Assembly: GCF_003008515.1 (NCBI RefSeq)
Contig: NZ_CP027668.1
Location: 3,141,001 to 3,205,000 of the forward strand
DNA length: 64,000 nt
Source: Phreatobacter cathodiphilus
Lineage (GTDB): Bacteria; Pseudomonadota; Alphaproteobacteria; Rhizobiales; Phreatobacteraceae
Direction of reading: 5' to 3'
Below, piece by piece: positions 28,188 through 37,176 of this stretch. The notes under the pieces are model-generated. The model did no database searches and was not told the origin of the DNA. It was given only the letters and a program-made list of their open reading frames with translations. Made by a program: the position numbers and the translations under genes. The stretch's first letter is position 1. The number at the start of each line of letters is the position of its first letter.

Positions 28188-28835
28188 ATGGCACGTGACA
28201 GGCAAGCGGCCGCCAGGATCGGCGTGATCGTCTATGGCGGTGTCGAGCCCATCGACATCGGCGGCACCGTCGGGGTCGTCTCCATGGCGAGCCGCATCCT
28301 GCCGAACATCGCCTCCCTCACCATTGCCGAGAACCCCGGCCCGGTGGTCCTCGCGGGTGGCCTGACCATCATCGCCGACGAGGGCTTCGACACCGCGCCT
28401 CCCTGCGACGTCTTCATCGTCACCGGCGGGCCGGGCTGGCGCGAGCAGGTGAAGGACGCGGCCATGCTCGCCTTCCTCAAGACCATCGCACCCGACCGCC
28501 TCGCTTCCGTCTGCACCGGCGCGCTGATCCTCGCCGCAGCGGGTGCGCTCGACGGTCACACGATCACCACGCGGCGCAGCGCGGTGGGCGCCGAGCCGCT
28601 GGCGCCCCTCGCGCTGATCGGCACGATGGCCTCAGGCGCGATGCCGGTCACCGCCGCCGTCGTCGAAGACCGCGGCATCGTCACCGGCGGCGGCGTGTCG
28701 CTGGCCATCGACGCGACGCTCCATCTCATCGGCCGCCTCTACGGCGAGGATGCGCGGGACGATGTGGCCGCGATCATCGAATACGACCGCGCCTTCGCGG
28801 CGAACCGCGCGGCGCTCGGCCACGTCATCGGCTAG
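28188..28835 (+). CDS. DJ-1/PfpI-family protein (isonitrile-hydratase-like)
   Basis: 215 residues of the class I glutamine-amidotransferase-like fold. The nucleophile elbow is SVCTGA with Cys109; the acidic partner is Glu20 in [21 protein letters not shown] and TTRRSAV match isonitrile hydratases and the ligand domains of AraC-type activators. No C-terminal HTH is present. Its end overlaps the end of the convergent ogt gene by 11 bases. Confidence 0.82.
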   Translation: MARDRQAAARIGVIVYGGVEPIDIGGTVGVVSMASRILPNIASLTIAENPGPVVLAGGLTIIADEGFDTAPPCDVFIVTGGPGWREQVKDAAMLAFLKTIAPDRLASVCTGALILAAAGALDGHTITTRRSAVGAEPLAPLALIGTMASGAMPVTAAVVEDRGIVTGGGVSLAIDATLHLIGRLYGEDARDDVAAIIEYDRAFAANRAALGHVIG

Positions 28836-29400
28836 GACGCGCCGAAAGACCGAAGGCGGGGTCCCCGTCGAAGAGGGTCGGCGCGGGCGAGGTGCGCGCC
28901 CGCTCGATGGAGAGCAGCTTCAGCTTGGTCGTGACGCCGCCCGGCGCCGAGAAGCCGCCGGTCTTGCCGCTCGCCGCCAGCACCCTGTGGCACGGCACGA
29001 TGATCGGCCAGGGATTGGCGCCGAGCGCCCTTCCCACCGCCTGCGCCGCGCCCGGCTCGCCGATGCGGCGGGCGACCTCGCCATAGGTCAGCGTCTCGCC
29101 GGGCGGAATGGCGAGCGTCACGTCGGTGACCCGGGCCTGGAAGTCGGCGAGGCCGTCTCGGTCAAGCGGCGCTGCCGACAGGTCGATCCGCTCGCCGCGG
29201 GTGAGCGCGACGATGCCGTCGATCACGGCGCGGATGGCGGGTGGCGGCGCGCCATCCAGCGCCTCCGGGTGGTGGGCGATCAGGCTCGCCCGCGTCGCCT
29301 CGGGCGTCGCCGCCGGCAGGCGCACCGCGACGATCCCCCGCTCGCCCCAGGCGAGGCCGACGGCGCCGAGCGCGGTGTCGAAGAGGACGAGATGCGTCAT
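28825..29400 (-). CDS. ogt: Methylated-DNA--[protein]-cysteine S-methyltransferase (Ogt type)
   Basis: Suicide repair protein for O6-alkylguanine. 191 residues. The acceptor is Cys137 in IIVPCHRVL, the invariant PCHRV motif, preceded by [19 protein letters not shown] (the DNA-binding helix-turn-helix with its arginine finger). There is no N-terminal Ada domain. The last 20 residues extend beyond the core and overlap the PfpI-like gene. Confidence 0.92.
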   Translation of the reverse strand: MTHLVLFDTALGAVGLAWGERGIVAVRLPAATPEATRASLIAHHPEALDGAPPPAIRAVIDGIVALTRGERIDLSAAPLDRDGLADFQARVTDVTLAIPPGETLTYGEVARRIGEPGAAQAVGRALGANPWPIIVPCHRVLAASGKTGGFSAPGGVTTKLKLLSIERARTSPAPTLFDGDPAFGLSARPSR

Positions 29401-29517
29401 CGCGCGAGCTTAGCAGAGCGCCTGGCCGGCGTCGCGGCAGCAGCGCGTTCATTGACCTCGCCGCCCCCCCGCCCTATTGCAACCCACCGTTCCGCTTGTC
29501 TCCGTCCGGACCCCGCC

Positions 29518-31173
29518 ATGCTTCCCGCCCTGTCGATCACGCCTGCCCTCCTGGAGGCCGCCCGCGTCTCCACCGCCTGGCCGTTCGAGGAAGCGAAGAA
29601 ACTCGTGGCGCGCCTCGAGAAGGCGCCGAAGGCCGGCCCCATCGTCTTCGAGACCGGCTACGGCCCCTCGGGGCTCCCGCATATCGGCACCTTCGGCGAG
29701 GTCGCCCGCACCACCATGGTGCGCAACGCCTTTCGCCTGCTCACCGAGGACAAGGTGCCGACGCGCCTCGTCGCCTTCTCCGACGACCTCGACGGCCTCA
29801 GGAAGGTGCCGGACAACGTGCCGAACAAGGAGCTGCTGACCCAGCACCTCGGCCGCGCGCTCACCGCCGTGCCCGACCCCTTCGGCACCCACGACAGTTT
29901 CGGCGCCCACAACAACGCCCGCCTGCGCGGCTTCCTCGACCAGTTCGGCTTCGACTACGAATTCGTCTCCTCGACGGCCATGTACCGCTCGGGCGCCTTC
30001 GACCAGACCCTGCTGACGGCGCTGGAGCGCTTCGACGCCATCCAGGCGATCATGCTGCCCACCCTCGGCGAGGAGCGCCGCGCCACCTATTCGCCGTTCC
30101 TGCCGATCCACCCGGAATCGGGCGTGGTGATGCAGGTACCGGTCGAGGAGCGCAACGTTTCGAAGGGCACCATCGTCTGGCGCGACCCGGCCTCCGGCCA
30201 GCGCTACGAAACCCCGGTCACCGGCGGCCACGCCAAGATGCAGTGGAAGCCCGACTGGGCCATGCGCTGGACGGCGCTCGGCGTCGACTATGAGATGGCC
30301 GGCAAGGACCTGATCGATTCCGTCACCCAGTCGGGGAAGATCTGCCGCGCGCTCGGCGGCACGCCGCCGGAAGGGTTCAACTACGAGCTCTTCCTCGACG
30401 AGAACGGCCAGAAGATCTCGAAGTCCAAGGGCAACGGCCTCACCATCGAGGACTGGCTGGCCTATGCCTCGCCCGAGAGCCTGTCGCTCTTCATGTACCA
30501 GAACCCGAAGAGCGCCAAGCGGCTCTATTTCGACGTCATCCCGCGCAATGTCGACGACTACCTGACCTTCGTCGAGAAGTTCCCCGTGCAGGACGACAAG
30601 GCACGGCTGATGAACCCGGCCTGGCACATCCATTCCGGCGCCCCGCCGGCGGTGGAGGTGCCGATCTCCTTCTCCATGCTGATGAACCTCGTCTCGGTGT
30701 CCAACGCGCCGGAGACGAGCGTCCTCTGGGGCTTCATCCGCCGCTATGCGCCGGACGCCTCGCCGGAGAAGAACCCGAAGCTCGACGAGCTCGCCGGCTA
30801 TGCGGTGCGCTACTTCCACGACTTCGTGAAGCCGACCAAGGTCTACAAGGCGGCCGACGACGTCGAGCGCGAGGCGCTGGAGGCGCTCTCGGCCGCCATC
30901 ATGGCCCTGCCCAGGGACGCCAGCGCCGAGGACGTGCAGGGCGCCGTCTATGACGTCGGCCGCGCCATTCCGCGCTACCAGGACCTGAAGGCCAAGGGTG
31001 CGACGCCGGAAAAGCCGGGCGTCTCGGCGGAATGGTTCTCGGCCATCTACAAGGTGCTGCTTGGACAGGAGAAGGGCCCGCGCTTCGGCTCCTTCGCCGT
31101 GCTCTACGGCCTCGACGAGACCCGCGCGCTGATTAGGAAGGCGCTGTCGGGCGAGTTCGTGAAGGCGGGGTGA
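29518..31173 (+). CDS. lysK: Lysine--tRNA ligase, class I
   Basis: Charges tRNA-Lys. 551 residues of the class I (archaeal-type) LysRS, which many alphaproteobacteria have in place of the class II LysS. Motifs: HIGH-type [11 protein letters not shown] at 50-60 and KMSKS-type KISKSKG at 299-305. Family blocks include [13 protein letters not shown] and [11 protein letters not shown]. The ATG at 29518 gives the normal N-terminus. No obvious partner gene. Confidence 0.95.
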   Translation: MLPALSITPALLEAARVSTAWPFEEAKKLVARLEKAPKAGPIVFETGYGPSGLPHIGTFGEVARTTMVRNAFRLLTEDKVPTRLVAFSDDLDGLRKVPDNVPNKELLTQHLGRALTAVPDPFGTHDSFGAHNNARLRGFLDQFGFDYEFVSSTAMYRSGAFDQTLLTALERFDAIQAIMLPTLGEERRATYSPFLPIHPESGVVMQVPVEERNVSKGTIVWRDPASGQRYETPVTGGHAKMQWKPDWAMRWTALGVDYEMAGKDLIDSVTQSGKICRALGGTPPEGFNYELFLDENGQKISKSKGNGLTIEDWLAYASPESLSLFMYQNPKSAKRLYFDVIPRNVDDYLTFVEKFPVQDDKARLMNPAWHIHSGAPPAVEVPISFSMLMNLVSVSNAPETSVLWGFIRRYAPDASPEKNPKLDELAGYAVRYFHDFVKPTKVYKAADDVEREALEALSAAIMALPRDASAEDVQGAVYDVGRAIPRYQDLKAKGATPEKPGVSAEWFSAIYKVLLGQEKGPRFGSFAVLYGLDETRALIRKALSGEFVKAG

Positions 31174-31187
31174 CCCGCAGCCGATCC

Positions 31188-31817
31188 CTAGGCCAGATAC
31201 CCGCCGAGCACCTGGGCGACGATCTCCTCGGCCAGGGTTTCGCGGTGGGCGCGGGTTTCGCCGGGGCGGGGCGAGTACCAGACCGCCACCCAGTTGATGG
31301 CGCCGAGCAGGGTGCGCATGGCGAGGGAGGGGTCGAGCGGCTTCATCGAGCCGTCGGCGGCCCCCGCCGCGAAGGTGCGGCGGAAGGCGTCCTCGTAGCC
31401 GCGCCTCAGGTCCATCAGCTCCTCCAGCGTCGCCCGGTGCTCGTCGCTGGTCTCCCCGAAGCGGTAGAGATCGACGCCCAGCGTCAGGTTCCGCTGGAAG
31501 GCCTGGGTCTCCATCATGCACAGGATGTGGGCGCGCGACATGCGCCGCAGCCTGTCGGCCGCCGTGCCGGGGCCGGTCTCGTGCACGCCCGCCTCGCGGA
31601 TGAGGATGAAGATCGCCCGGCGGAAGACCTCGAAGAAGAGCTCCGGCTTCGAGCGGAAGTGGTGATAGACGCGGCCCTTGGTGGCGCCGAGCATGTCGGC
31701 GACGTCGTCCATCGAGGTCGCCTCGTAACCCCTCCGCATGAAGCATTCGGCCGCGGCGGCGAGCACCTCCTCGCGCCGGTCGGGTGAGACGAGATCGTTG
31801 GCGGCCGTGGCCTGCAT
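31188..31817 (-). CDS. TetR-family transcriptional regulator
   Basis: 209 residues. The N-terminal HTH is classical: REEVLAAAAECFMRRGYEAT, DDVADMLGATKGRVYHHF (recognition helix) then RSKPELF. The C-terminal ligand domain has the layout of FadR/AcrR-like repressors near fatty-acid genes. It is divergent from the CoA-catabolic operon at 32059 and probably represses it and itself through the palindrome at 31965-31982. Confidence 0.9.
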   Translation of the reverse strand: MQATAANDLVSPDRREEVLAAAAECFMRRGYEATSMDDVADMLGATKGRVYHHFRSKPELFFEVFRRAIFILIREAGVHETGPGTAADRLRRMSRAHILCMMETQAFQRNLTLGVDLYRFGETSDEHRATLEELMDLRRGYEDAFRRTFAAGAADGSMKPLDPSLAMRTLLGAINWVAVWYSPRPGETRAHRETLAEEIVAQVLGGYLA

Positions 31818-31942
31818 GTCAGCCGGCTTCCTCCCAGCGGCACCTTTGCGGTGTCCGATTGTTCTCCGACACGGGTGTTAGCGCCGATCGCCCTCTGCCG
31901 GAAGGGGGAGATGCGGCAATGCCCCCGCGCCTGCCGGGGGGC

Positions 31943-31971
31943 TCGACAAGGGCCGGACTGGCGAACATACT
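31943..31971 (+). promoter_or_regulatory. Putative promoter of the acyl-CoA catabolic operon
   Basis: TCGACA-N17-CATACT, four of six bases matching each consensus hexamer in my reading, directed at the gene at 32059. The -10 hexamer lies inside the left arm of the TetR-type palindrome, a good position for repression. Confidence 0.4.
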
Positions 31972-31982
31972 CCGCAGTATGT
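31965..31982. promoter_or_regulatory. Putative TetR operator
   Basis: Perfect inverted repeat ACATACT-CCGC-AGTATGT between the tetR gene (start 31817) and the first acyl-CoA dehydrogenase (start 32059). The arm sequence and spacing resemble operators of AcrR-like TetR proteins. Confidence 0.55.
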
Positions 31983-32058
31983 CCTCGCGCGAGCGGGGCC
32001 GTCAACGATGCGACGATCGGCGGCCCGCCCATCGCGAGGTCGCCGCGGGAGGATGTTC

Positions 32059-33249
32059 ATGGACGCCCTCGACGCCTTCCGGCGCGAGACACGCGCGTGG
32101 CTCGACGCCAACTGCCCCCTTGAGATGCGGACGCCGGTGGCCGGCGACGACGACATCTGCTGGGGCGGCCGCAACTGGACCTTCAAGTCCGAGGCGCAGA
32201 AGGTCTGGCTCACGCGCATGGCGGCGCGCGGCTGGACCGTGCCGGGCTGGCCGAAGGAGTACGGCGGCGGCGGTCTCTCCCACGAGGAGGTGAAGGTCCT
32301 GAAGGAGGAGATGCGGGCCATCGGCGCGCGTTCGCCGCTGGAAAGCTTCGGCATCTGGATGCTGGGCCCGGCGCTCCTCGCCTTCGGCTCGGAGGAGCAG
32401 AAGAAGGAGCACCTGCCGAGGATCGCCCGCGGCGAGATCCGCTGGTGCCAGGGCTATTCCGAGCCCAATGCCGGCTCCGACCTCGCCTCGCTCCAGACCC
32501 GCGCCGACGACGGCGGCGACCATTTCGTCGTCACCGGGTCGAAGATCTGGACGAGCTATGCCGACAAGGCCGACATGATCTTCTGCCTGGTGCGGACGGA
32601 TTTTTCCGCGCCGAAGCACCTCGGCATCTCCTTCATCCTCTTCGACATGACCTGGCCGGGCGTTTCGACCAAGCCGATCCTCCTGATCTCCGGCAAGTCG
32701 CCCTTCTGCGAGACCTTCTTCGACGGGGTGAAGGTGCCGAAGGCGAACCTCGTCGGCACGCTGAACCGCGGCTGGGACATCGCCAAGTACCTGCTCACCC
32801 ACGAGCGCGAGATGATCGGCGGCGGGGGCGGTGGTCTCCTCGGCGGGCGCTCGCCCGGACAGGTCGCGGCATCAGAGATCGGAACGGACGCCGAGGGTCG
32901 ACTCGCCGACCCCTTCCTGCGGGCGGATGCCGCCAGGGCAGAGGTCGACGCGCTCGCCTTCGCGGCGACCATGACGCGCTACAAGGACGAGGCTGCCTCC
33001 GGCGGCAAGGGCGTCGGCGACAAGTCCTCCGTGTTGAAATACTACGGCACGGAACTCAACAAGCGCCGTTACGAACTGATGATGCGCGCCGCCGGCCACG
33101 AGGGCCTCGAATGGGAGGGGGCCCGCACCAATGACGGCGAGCGGCCGCGCGGCTGGCTGCGCACCAAGGCCAATTCCATCGAGGGCGGCACGTCGGAGGT
33201 GATGCTCGACATCGTCGCCAAGCGCCTCCTGCAACTGCCGTCCGCCTGA
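32059..33249 (+). CDS. Acyl-CoA dehydrogenase, first of a tandem pair
   Basis: 396 residues; start 32059 lies 6 bases after GGGAGG (ATG 32053 is too close). FAD-dependent alpha,beta-dehydrogenation of an acyl-CoA. It has the N-terminal helical domain, the FAD/substrate loop GYSEPNAGSDLASLQTRA and WTSYADKADMIFCLVRT. The C-terminal motif is NSIEGGTSEVMLDIVAKR, with LLQLPSA at the end, as in large-subunit FadE proteins. It is immediately followed (7 bases) by a second, divergent acyl-CoA dehydrogenase, as in heterotetrameric FadE pairs. First gene of the operon. Confidence 0.9.
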   Translation: MDALDAFRRETRAWLDANCPLEMRTPVAGDDDICWGGRNWTFKSEAQKVWLTRMAARGWTVPGWPKEYGGGGLSHEEVKVLKEEMRAIGARSPLESFGIWMLGPALLAFGSEEQKKEHLPRIARGEIRWCQGYSEPNAGSDLASLQTRADDGGDHFVVTGSKIWTSYADKADMIFCLVRTDFSAPKHLGISFILFDMTWPGVSTKPILLISGKSPFCETFFDGVKVPKANLVGTLNRGWDIAKYLLTHEREMIGGGGGGLLGGRSPGQVAASEIGTDAEGRLADPFLRADAARAEVDALAFAATMTRYKDEAASGGKGVGDKSSVLKYYGTELNKRRYELMMRAAGHEGLEWEGARTNDGERPRGWLRTKANSIEGGTSEVMLDIVAKRLLQLPSA

Positions 33250-33256
33250 GGCTGCC

Positions 33257-34393
33257 ATGCTGGTATTGAACGACGACCAGGTGATGCTGCAGGACGCCGC
33301 CCGCGGCTTCGTTTCCGAGAAGGCGCCGGTGGCGGCGCTGCGCAAGATCCGCGACGAGAAGATCGCCGACGGCTTCGACCGCGGTCTTTGGCGCGAGATG
33401 GCCGACATGGGCTGGACCGGCGTCCTCGTGCCCGAGGACCACGGCGGCCTCGGCTTCGGCTACGTCGGCGCCGGCGTCATCTGTGAGGAGATGGGCCGCA
33501 CGCTCACCGCCTCGCCCTTCCTGTCGACCGCCGTGATGGCGGCCACCGCCCTGTCGCGGGCGGGATCGCCGGCCCAGAAGGAGCGCTGGCTCCCCGCCAT
33601 CGTCGCCGGCGAGGCGGTGATCGCCACGGCCGTGGACGAGGGCCGCCGGCACGATCCCGCCGGCATCGCCATGCGGGCCGAGCGCCACGGCAACGGCTTC
33701 CGCCTCACGGGCACCAAGACCTATGTGGTCGACGGCCAGGCGGCCGATGCGGTGCTGGTCGCCGCGCGTACCGGCGGCGCCGCCGGCGAGGCGGAGGGGC
33801 TGAGCCTGTTCCTGGTCGACGCCAAGGCCCGGAACCTCGCCTGCGAGCGGCTGTCGACCCTCGATTCCCGCGGCGCCGTCGAGCTCACCTTCGACGGCGT
33901 CGAGGTGACGGCCGACGACGTGGTGGGTGAAGTCGACGACGGCCACGAACTGCTCGAAATGGTGCTCGGCGCCGGACGCGCGGGCCTCGCCGCCGAGCTC
34001 TCCGGCACTGCCCAGGAGAGCTTTACCCGCACCATGGCCTACCTGAAGGAGCGCAAGCAGTTCGGCCGCACCATCGGCGCCTTCCAGGCGCTGCAGCACC
34101 GCGCCGCCCATCTCTTCTGCGAGGTGGAGATCGCGAGATCCGCCGTGCTCGCCGCCCTCCAGGCGCTCGACGCCGATCCTGCCGGCGCCTCCCTCGCCGT
34201 CTCCGTCGCCAAGGCGAAGGCCTCTTCCGTTGCGCGGCTCGCGGCCCAGGAGGCGGTGCAGATGCACGGCGGCATCGGCATGACGGATGCCATCGACATC
34301 GGCCTCTTCATGAAGCGGATGCAGGTGGCCTCCACGCTCTATGGTGATGCCGATTTCCACGCCGACCGCGTCGCATTGGCGCGCGGCTTCTGA
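33257..34393 (+). CDS. Acyl-CoA dehydrogenase, second of a tandem pair
   Basis: 378 residues. The fold is clear: LVPEDHGGLGFGYV, RLTGTKTYVVDG, RKQFGRTIGAFQALQH and VQMHGGIGMTD. Two points suggest a specialised subunit. The flavin loop usually reading .EP..Gsd is AVDEGRRHDPAG here, and the residue after HGGIGMTD, often a glutamate in this subgroup (TDE), is Ala345. It probably pairs with the preceding protein as an alpha2beta2 enzyme, with catalysis relying on the partner. Located between the first dehydrogenase and the hydratase. Confidence 0.88.
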   Translation: MLVLNDDQVMLQDAARGFVSEKAPVAALRKIRDEKIADGFDRGLWREMADMGWTGVLVPEDHGGLGFGYVGAGVICEEMGRTLTASPFLSTAVMAATALSRAGSPAQKERWLPAIVAGEAVIATAVDEGRRHDPAGIAMRAERHGNGFRLTGTKTYVVDGQAADAVLVAARTGGAAGEAEGLSLFLVDAKARNLACERLSTLDSRGAVELTFDGVEVTADDVVGEVDDGHELLEMVLGAGRAGLAAELSGTAQESFTRTMAYLKERKQFGRTIGAFQALQHRAAHLFCEVEIARSAVLAALQALDADPAGASLAVSVAKAKASSVARLAAQEAVQMHGGIGMTDAIDIGLFMKRMQVASTLYGDADFHADRVALARGF

Positions 34394-34416
34394 CCAGACG
34401 ACGAGACGAGGACAGC

Positions 34417-34878
34417 ATGGCAGAACAGGTGACCATCGAGGAGCTGAAGGGCCGCATCGGCCAGGAGGTGGGCGTGTCGAAATGGTTCGACGTGCCGCAG
34501 AGCGCCATCGACGCCTTCGCCGATCTCACCCACGACCACCAGTTCATCCACATCGACGTGGAGAAGGCGAAGGCCACGCCCTTCGGCGGCACCATCGCCC
34601 ACGGCTTCCTCACCGTCTCCATGCTCTCCGCCATGGCCTATGACGCGCTGCCGGACATTGCCGGCCGCACCATGGGCGTCAATTACGGCTTCGACCGCCT
34701 GCGCATGATGAGCCCGGTCAAGGCGGGCGCGCGCATCCGCGGCCGCTTCGTGCTTAAGGCGCTGGACTCCAAGTCAGCCCAGCAGCACCAGCTCACTCAT
34801 GCCGTGACCGTCGAGATCGAGGGCGCCGAGAAGCCGGCGCTCGCCGCCGACTGGGTCACGCTCGCCTTCACGAACTGA
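34417..34878 (+). CDS. MaoC-like (R)-specific enoyl-CoA hydratase
   Basis: 153-residue single hotdog domain. The hydratase-2 dyad is Asp40 and His45 in THDHQFIHID (D-x-N-P-x-H position), with FGGTIAHGFLTVSML following. It would hydrate a trans-2-enoyl-CoA to the (3R)-hydroxyacyl-CoA, matching the MFE-2-like dehydrogenase encoded 10 bases downstream. Confidence 0.9.
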   Translation: MAEQVTIEELKGRIGQEVGVSKWFDVPQSAIDAFADLTHDHQFIHIDVEKAKATPFGGTIAHGFLTVSMLSAMAYDALPDIAGRTMGVNYGFDRLRMMSPVKAGARIRGRFVLKALDSKSAQQHQLTHAVTVEIEGAEKPALAADWVTLAFTN

Positions 34879-34888
34879 GGACTACCGC

Positions 34889-35818
34889 ATGACCATTCGC
34901 TTCGACGGACGCGTCGCCATCGTCACCGGGGCCGGCAACGGCCTCGGCCGCTCCCATGCCCTCGGGCTCGCCGCCCGCGGCGCCAAGGTCGTCATCGTCG
35001 ATTTCGGCGGTGCCCGCGACGGCACCGGCGGCTCCTCGGAGGCGGCCGAGAAGGTCGTCGCCGAGATCAAGGCGGCCGGCGGCGAGGCCATGGCGCACGG
35101 CGCCAACGTGGCCGACTTCGCCCAGGTGCAGGACATGGTGAAGAAGACCATGGACGCGTGGGGCCGCATCGACATCCTGATCAACAACGCCGGCATCCTG
35201 CGCGACAAGACCTTCACCAAGATGGAGCTCGCCGATTTCGAGGCGGTGGTGGACGTTCACCTGATGGGCACGGTCAACTGCACCAAGGCGGTGTGGGACA
35301 TCATGCGCGCCCAGAACTACGGCCGCATCGTCTTCACCTCGTCCTCGTCGGGCCTCTACGGCAATTTCGGCCAGTCCAACTACGGGGCAGCCAAGGCGGC
35401 CATGGTCGGCCTGATGAACGTGCTGCATCAGGAGGGCGCGAAGAACGACATCCGCGTCAACACGCTGGCACCGACCGCCGCCACCCGCATGACGGAAGAG
35501 CTGATGTCGCCGGAGACGCTCGCCCTTCTGACGCCGGAATCGATCACGCCCGGCGTGCTCTTCCTCGTCAGCGAGAAGGGCCCGTCGCGGACGATCCTCT
35601 GCGCCGGCGCAGGCGCCTTCGCCCGCACCATCATCTACGAGACCGACGGCATCTGGCTGGACGAGGCCGAGCGCACGCCGGAAACGGTCGCCGCCCGCTT
35701 CGAAGACATTTCCAACCCCGCCGGACAGAAGGCGCTGCAGGGCGCCTTCGAACAGACGACCAAATTCGCCATGAAGGCCGCGGCGGGCAAGGGCATCACC
35801 CTGCCGCCCCGCGGCTGA
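34889..35818 (+). CDS. Short-chain dehydrogenase, MFE-2-like (3R)-hydroxyacyl-CoA dehydrogenase
   Basis: 309 residues. NAD-binding TGAGNGLGRSH, NNAGILRDKTF, catalytic Ser in TSSSSGLYGNFGQ and Y-x3-K in NYGAAKAAM. The sequence around VDFGGARDGTGGSSEAAEKVV resembles the dehydrogenase part of peroxisomal multifunctional enzyme 2 (HSD17B4), and it has that enzyme's longer C-terminus. It would oxidise the (3R)-hydroxyacyl-CoA made by the preceding hydratase; together they form a split MFE-2. Confidence 0.88.
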   Translation: MTIRFDGRVAIVTGAGNGLGRSHALGLAARGAKVVIVDFGGARDGTGGSSEAAEKVVAEIKAAGGEAMAHGANVADFAQVQDMVKKTMDAWGRIDILINNAGILRDKTFTKMELADFEAVVDVHLMGTVNCTKAVWDIMRAQNYGRIVFTSSSSGLYGNFGQSNYGAAKAAMVGLMNVLHQEGAKNDIRVNTLAPTAATRMTEELMSPETLALLTPESITPGVLFLVSEKGPSRTILCAGAGAFARTIIYETDGIWLDEAERTPETVAARFEDISNPAGQKALQGAFEQTTKFAMKAAAGKGITLPPRG

Positions 35819-35854
35819 GCCGCCCCCTTTTCAGGACCACGTCAGGAGAGACCC

Positions 35855-37045
35855 ATGCGTGAAGCCGTCATCGTATCCACCGCCCGCACGGGCCTGGCGA
35901 AGTCCTGGAAGGGCGCGCTCAACAACACCCACGGCGCCGCCATGGGTGGCCATGCGGTGAAGCACGCCATCGAGCGGGCCGGCATCGATCCGGGCGAAGT
36001 GGAGGACGTGATCGTCGGCTGTGCCACGCCGGAAGGCGCGACCGGCGGCAACATCGCGCGCCAGATCGCCCTCTCGGCCGGCTGCCCGATCACCACCTCG
36101 GGCATGACGATCAACCGGTTCTGCTCGTCGGGCCTGCAGACCATCGCCACGGCGGCGCAGAACATCATCGCCGGCGAGGCGGACATCTTCGTCGCCGGCG
36201 GCGTCGAATCGATCTCCCTGGTTCAGAACCAGGCGAACAAGTCGAACTTCCAGGACCCGGCGCTGAAGGCGAAGAAGCCGGAGATCTACTGGTCCATGCT
36301 GCAGACGGCGGAGATGGTGGCCAAGCGCTACGGCATCTCGCGCGAGCGGCAGGACGAATACGGCGTCGAGAGCCAGCGGCGCGCCGCCGCCGCCCGCCAG
36401 GGCCGCAAGTTCGACCAGGAGATCGTTCCCTTCACCACCAAGATGTTGAAGTCGGAAATCAACGACAAGAAGGAGGTCGTGCGCACCTGGGAGGAGGAGG
36501 TCACCCTCACCGACGACGAGGGCATCCGCGCCGACACGACCTATGAGGGCGTCGCCAAGATCCGCCCGGCGCTCGAGGGCGGCGTGATCTCCGCCGGCAA
36601 TGCCAGCCAGTTCTCCGACGGCGCCTCCATGGCGGTGGTGATGGAGGCCAAGCTCGCCGAGAAGCGCGGCCTCACCCCGCTCGGCATCTTCAAGGGCTTC
36701 GCGGTGGCCGGCTGCGAGCCGGACGAGATGGGCATCGGGCCGGTCTTCGCCGTGCCGAAGCTGCTCAAGCGCGCCGGCATGAAGGTCGAGGACATCGACC
36801 TGTGGGAGCTGAACGAGGCCTTCGCCGTGCAGGTTCTCTACTGCCGCGACACGCTCGGCATTCCGCACGACCGGCTCAACGTCAACGGCGGCGCCATCGC
36901 TGTCGGCCATCCCTACGGCGTCTCGGGCGCCCGCCTCACCGGCCATGCGCTGATCGAGGGCAAGCGCCGCGGTGCCAAGCACGTGGTGGTCACCATGTGC
37001 ATCGGCGGCGGCATGGGAGCTGCCGGCCTCTTCGAGGTCGTCTGA
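35855..37045 (+). CDS. Acetyl-CoA C-acyltransferase (thiolase)
   Basis: 396 residues; cleaves a 3-oxoacyl-CoA with CoA, completing one beta-oxidation round. The acyl-accepting Cys90 is in [10 protein letters not shown], the His in [16 protein letters not shown] and the second Cys in [13 protein letters not shown]. Start 35855 follows CAGGAGAGACCC. The next gene lies 131 bases downstream, the largest gap in the operon. Confidence 0.93.
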   Translation: MREAVIVSTARTGLAKSWKGALNNTHGAAMGGHAVKHAIERAGIDPGEVEDVIVGCATPEGATGGNIARQIALSAGCPITTSGMTINRFCSSGLQTIATAAQNIIAGEADIFVAGGVESISLVQNQANKSNFQDPALKAKKPEIYWSMLQTAEMVAKRYGISRERQDEYGVESQRRAAAARQGRKFDQEIVPFTTKMLKSEINDKKEVVRTWEEEVTLTDDEGIRADTTYEGVAKIRPALEGGVISAGNASQFSDGASMAVVMEAKLAEKRGLTPLGIFKGFAVAGCEPDEMGIGPVFAVPKLLKRAGMKVEDIDLWELNEAFAVQVLYCRDTLGIPHDRLNVNGGAIAVGHPYGVSGARLTGHALIEGKRRGAKHVVVTMCIGGGMGAAGLFEVV

Positions 37046-37109
37046 TCGCGACGCCGGCCGTCGTCCGTCCGTCGGAGAGGACGGGCGGGCCGGCGGCGTG
37101 GCAGACTTC

Positions 37110-37132
37110 GCCTGCCGCGTCATGCGGCAGGC
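37110..37132. other. Intra-operon hairpin
   Basis: Perfect stem GCCTGCCGC / GCGGCAGGC around GTCAT in the thiolase-kinase gap, without a T run. It could stabilise or process the transcript. The same gap also holds GCCGCCGGCGGCC. Confidence 0.35.
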
Positions 37133-37176
37133 AAGCGGCCGCCGGCGGCCGGATCAGCATTGCGAGGAGTTCTGCC

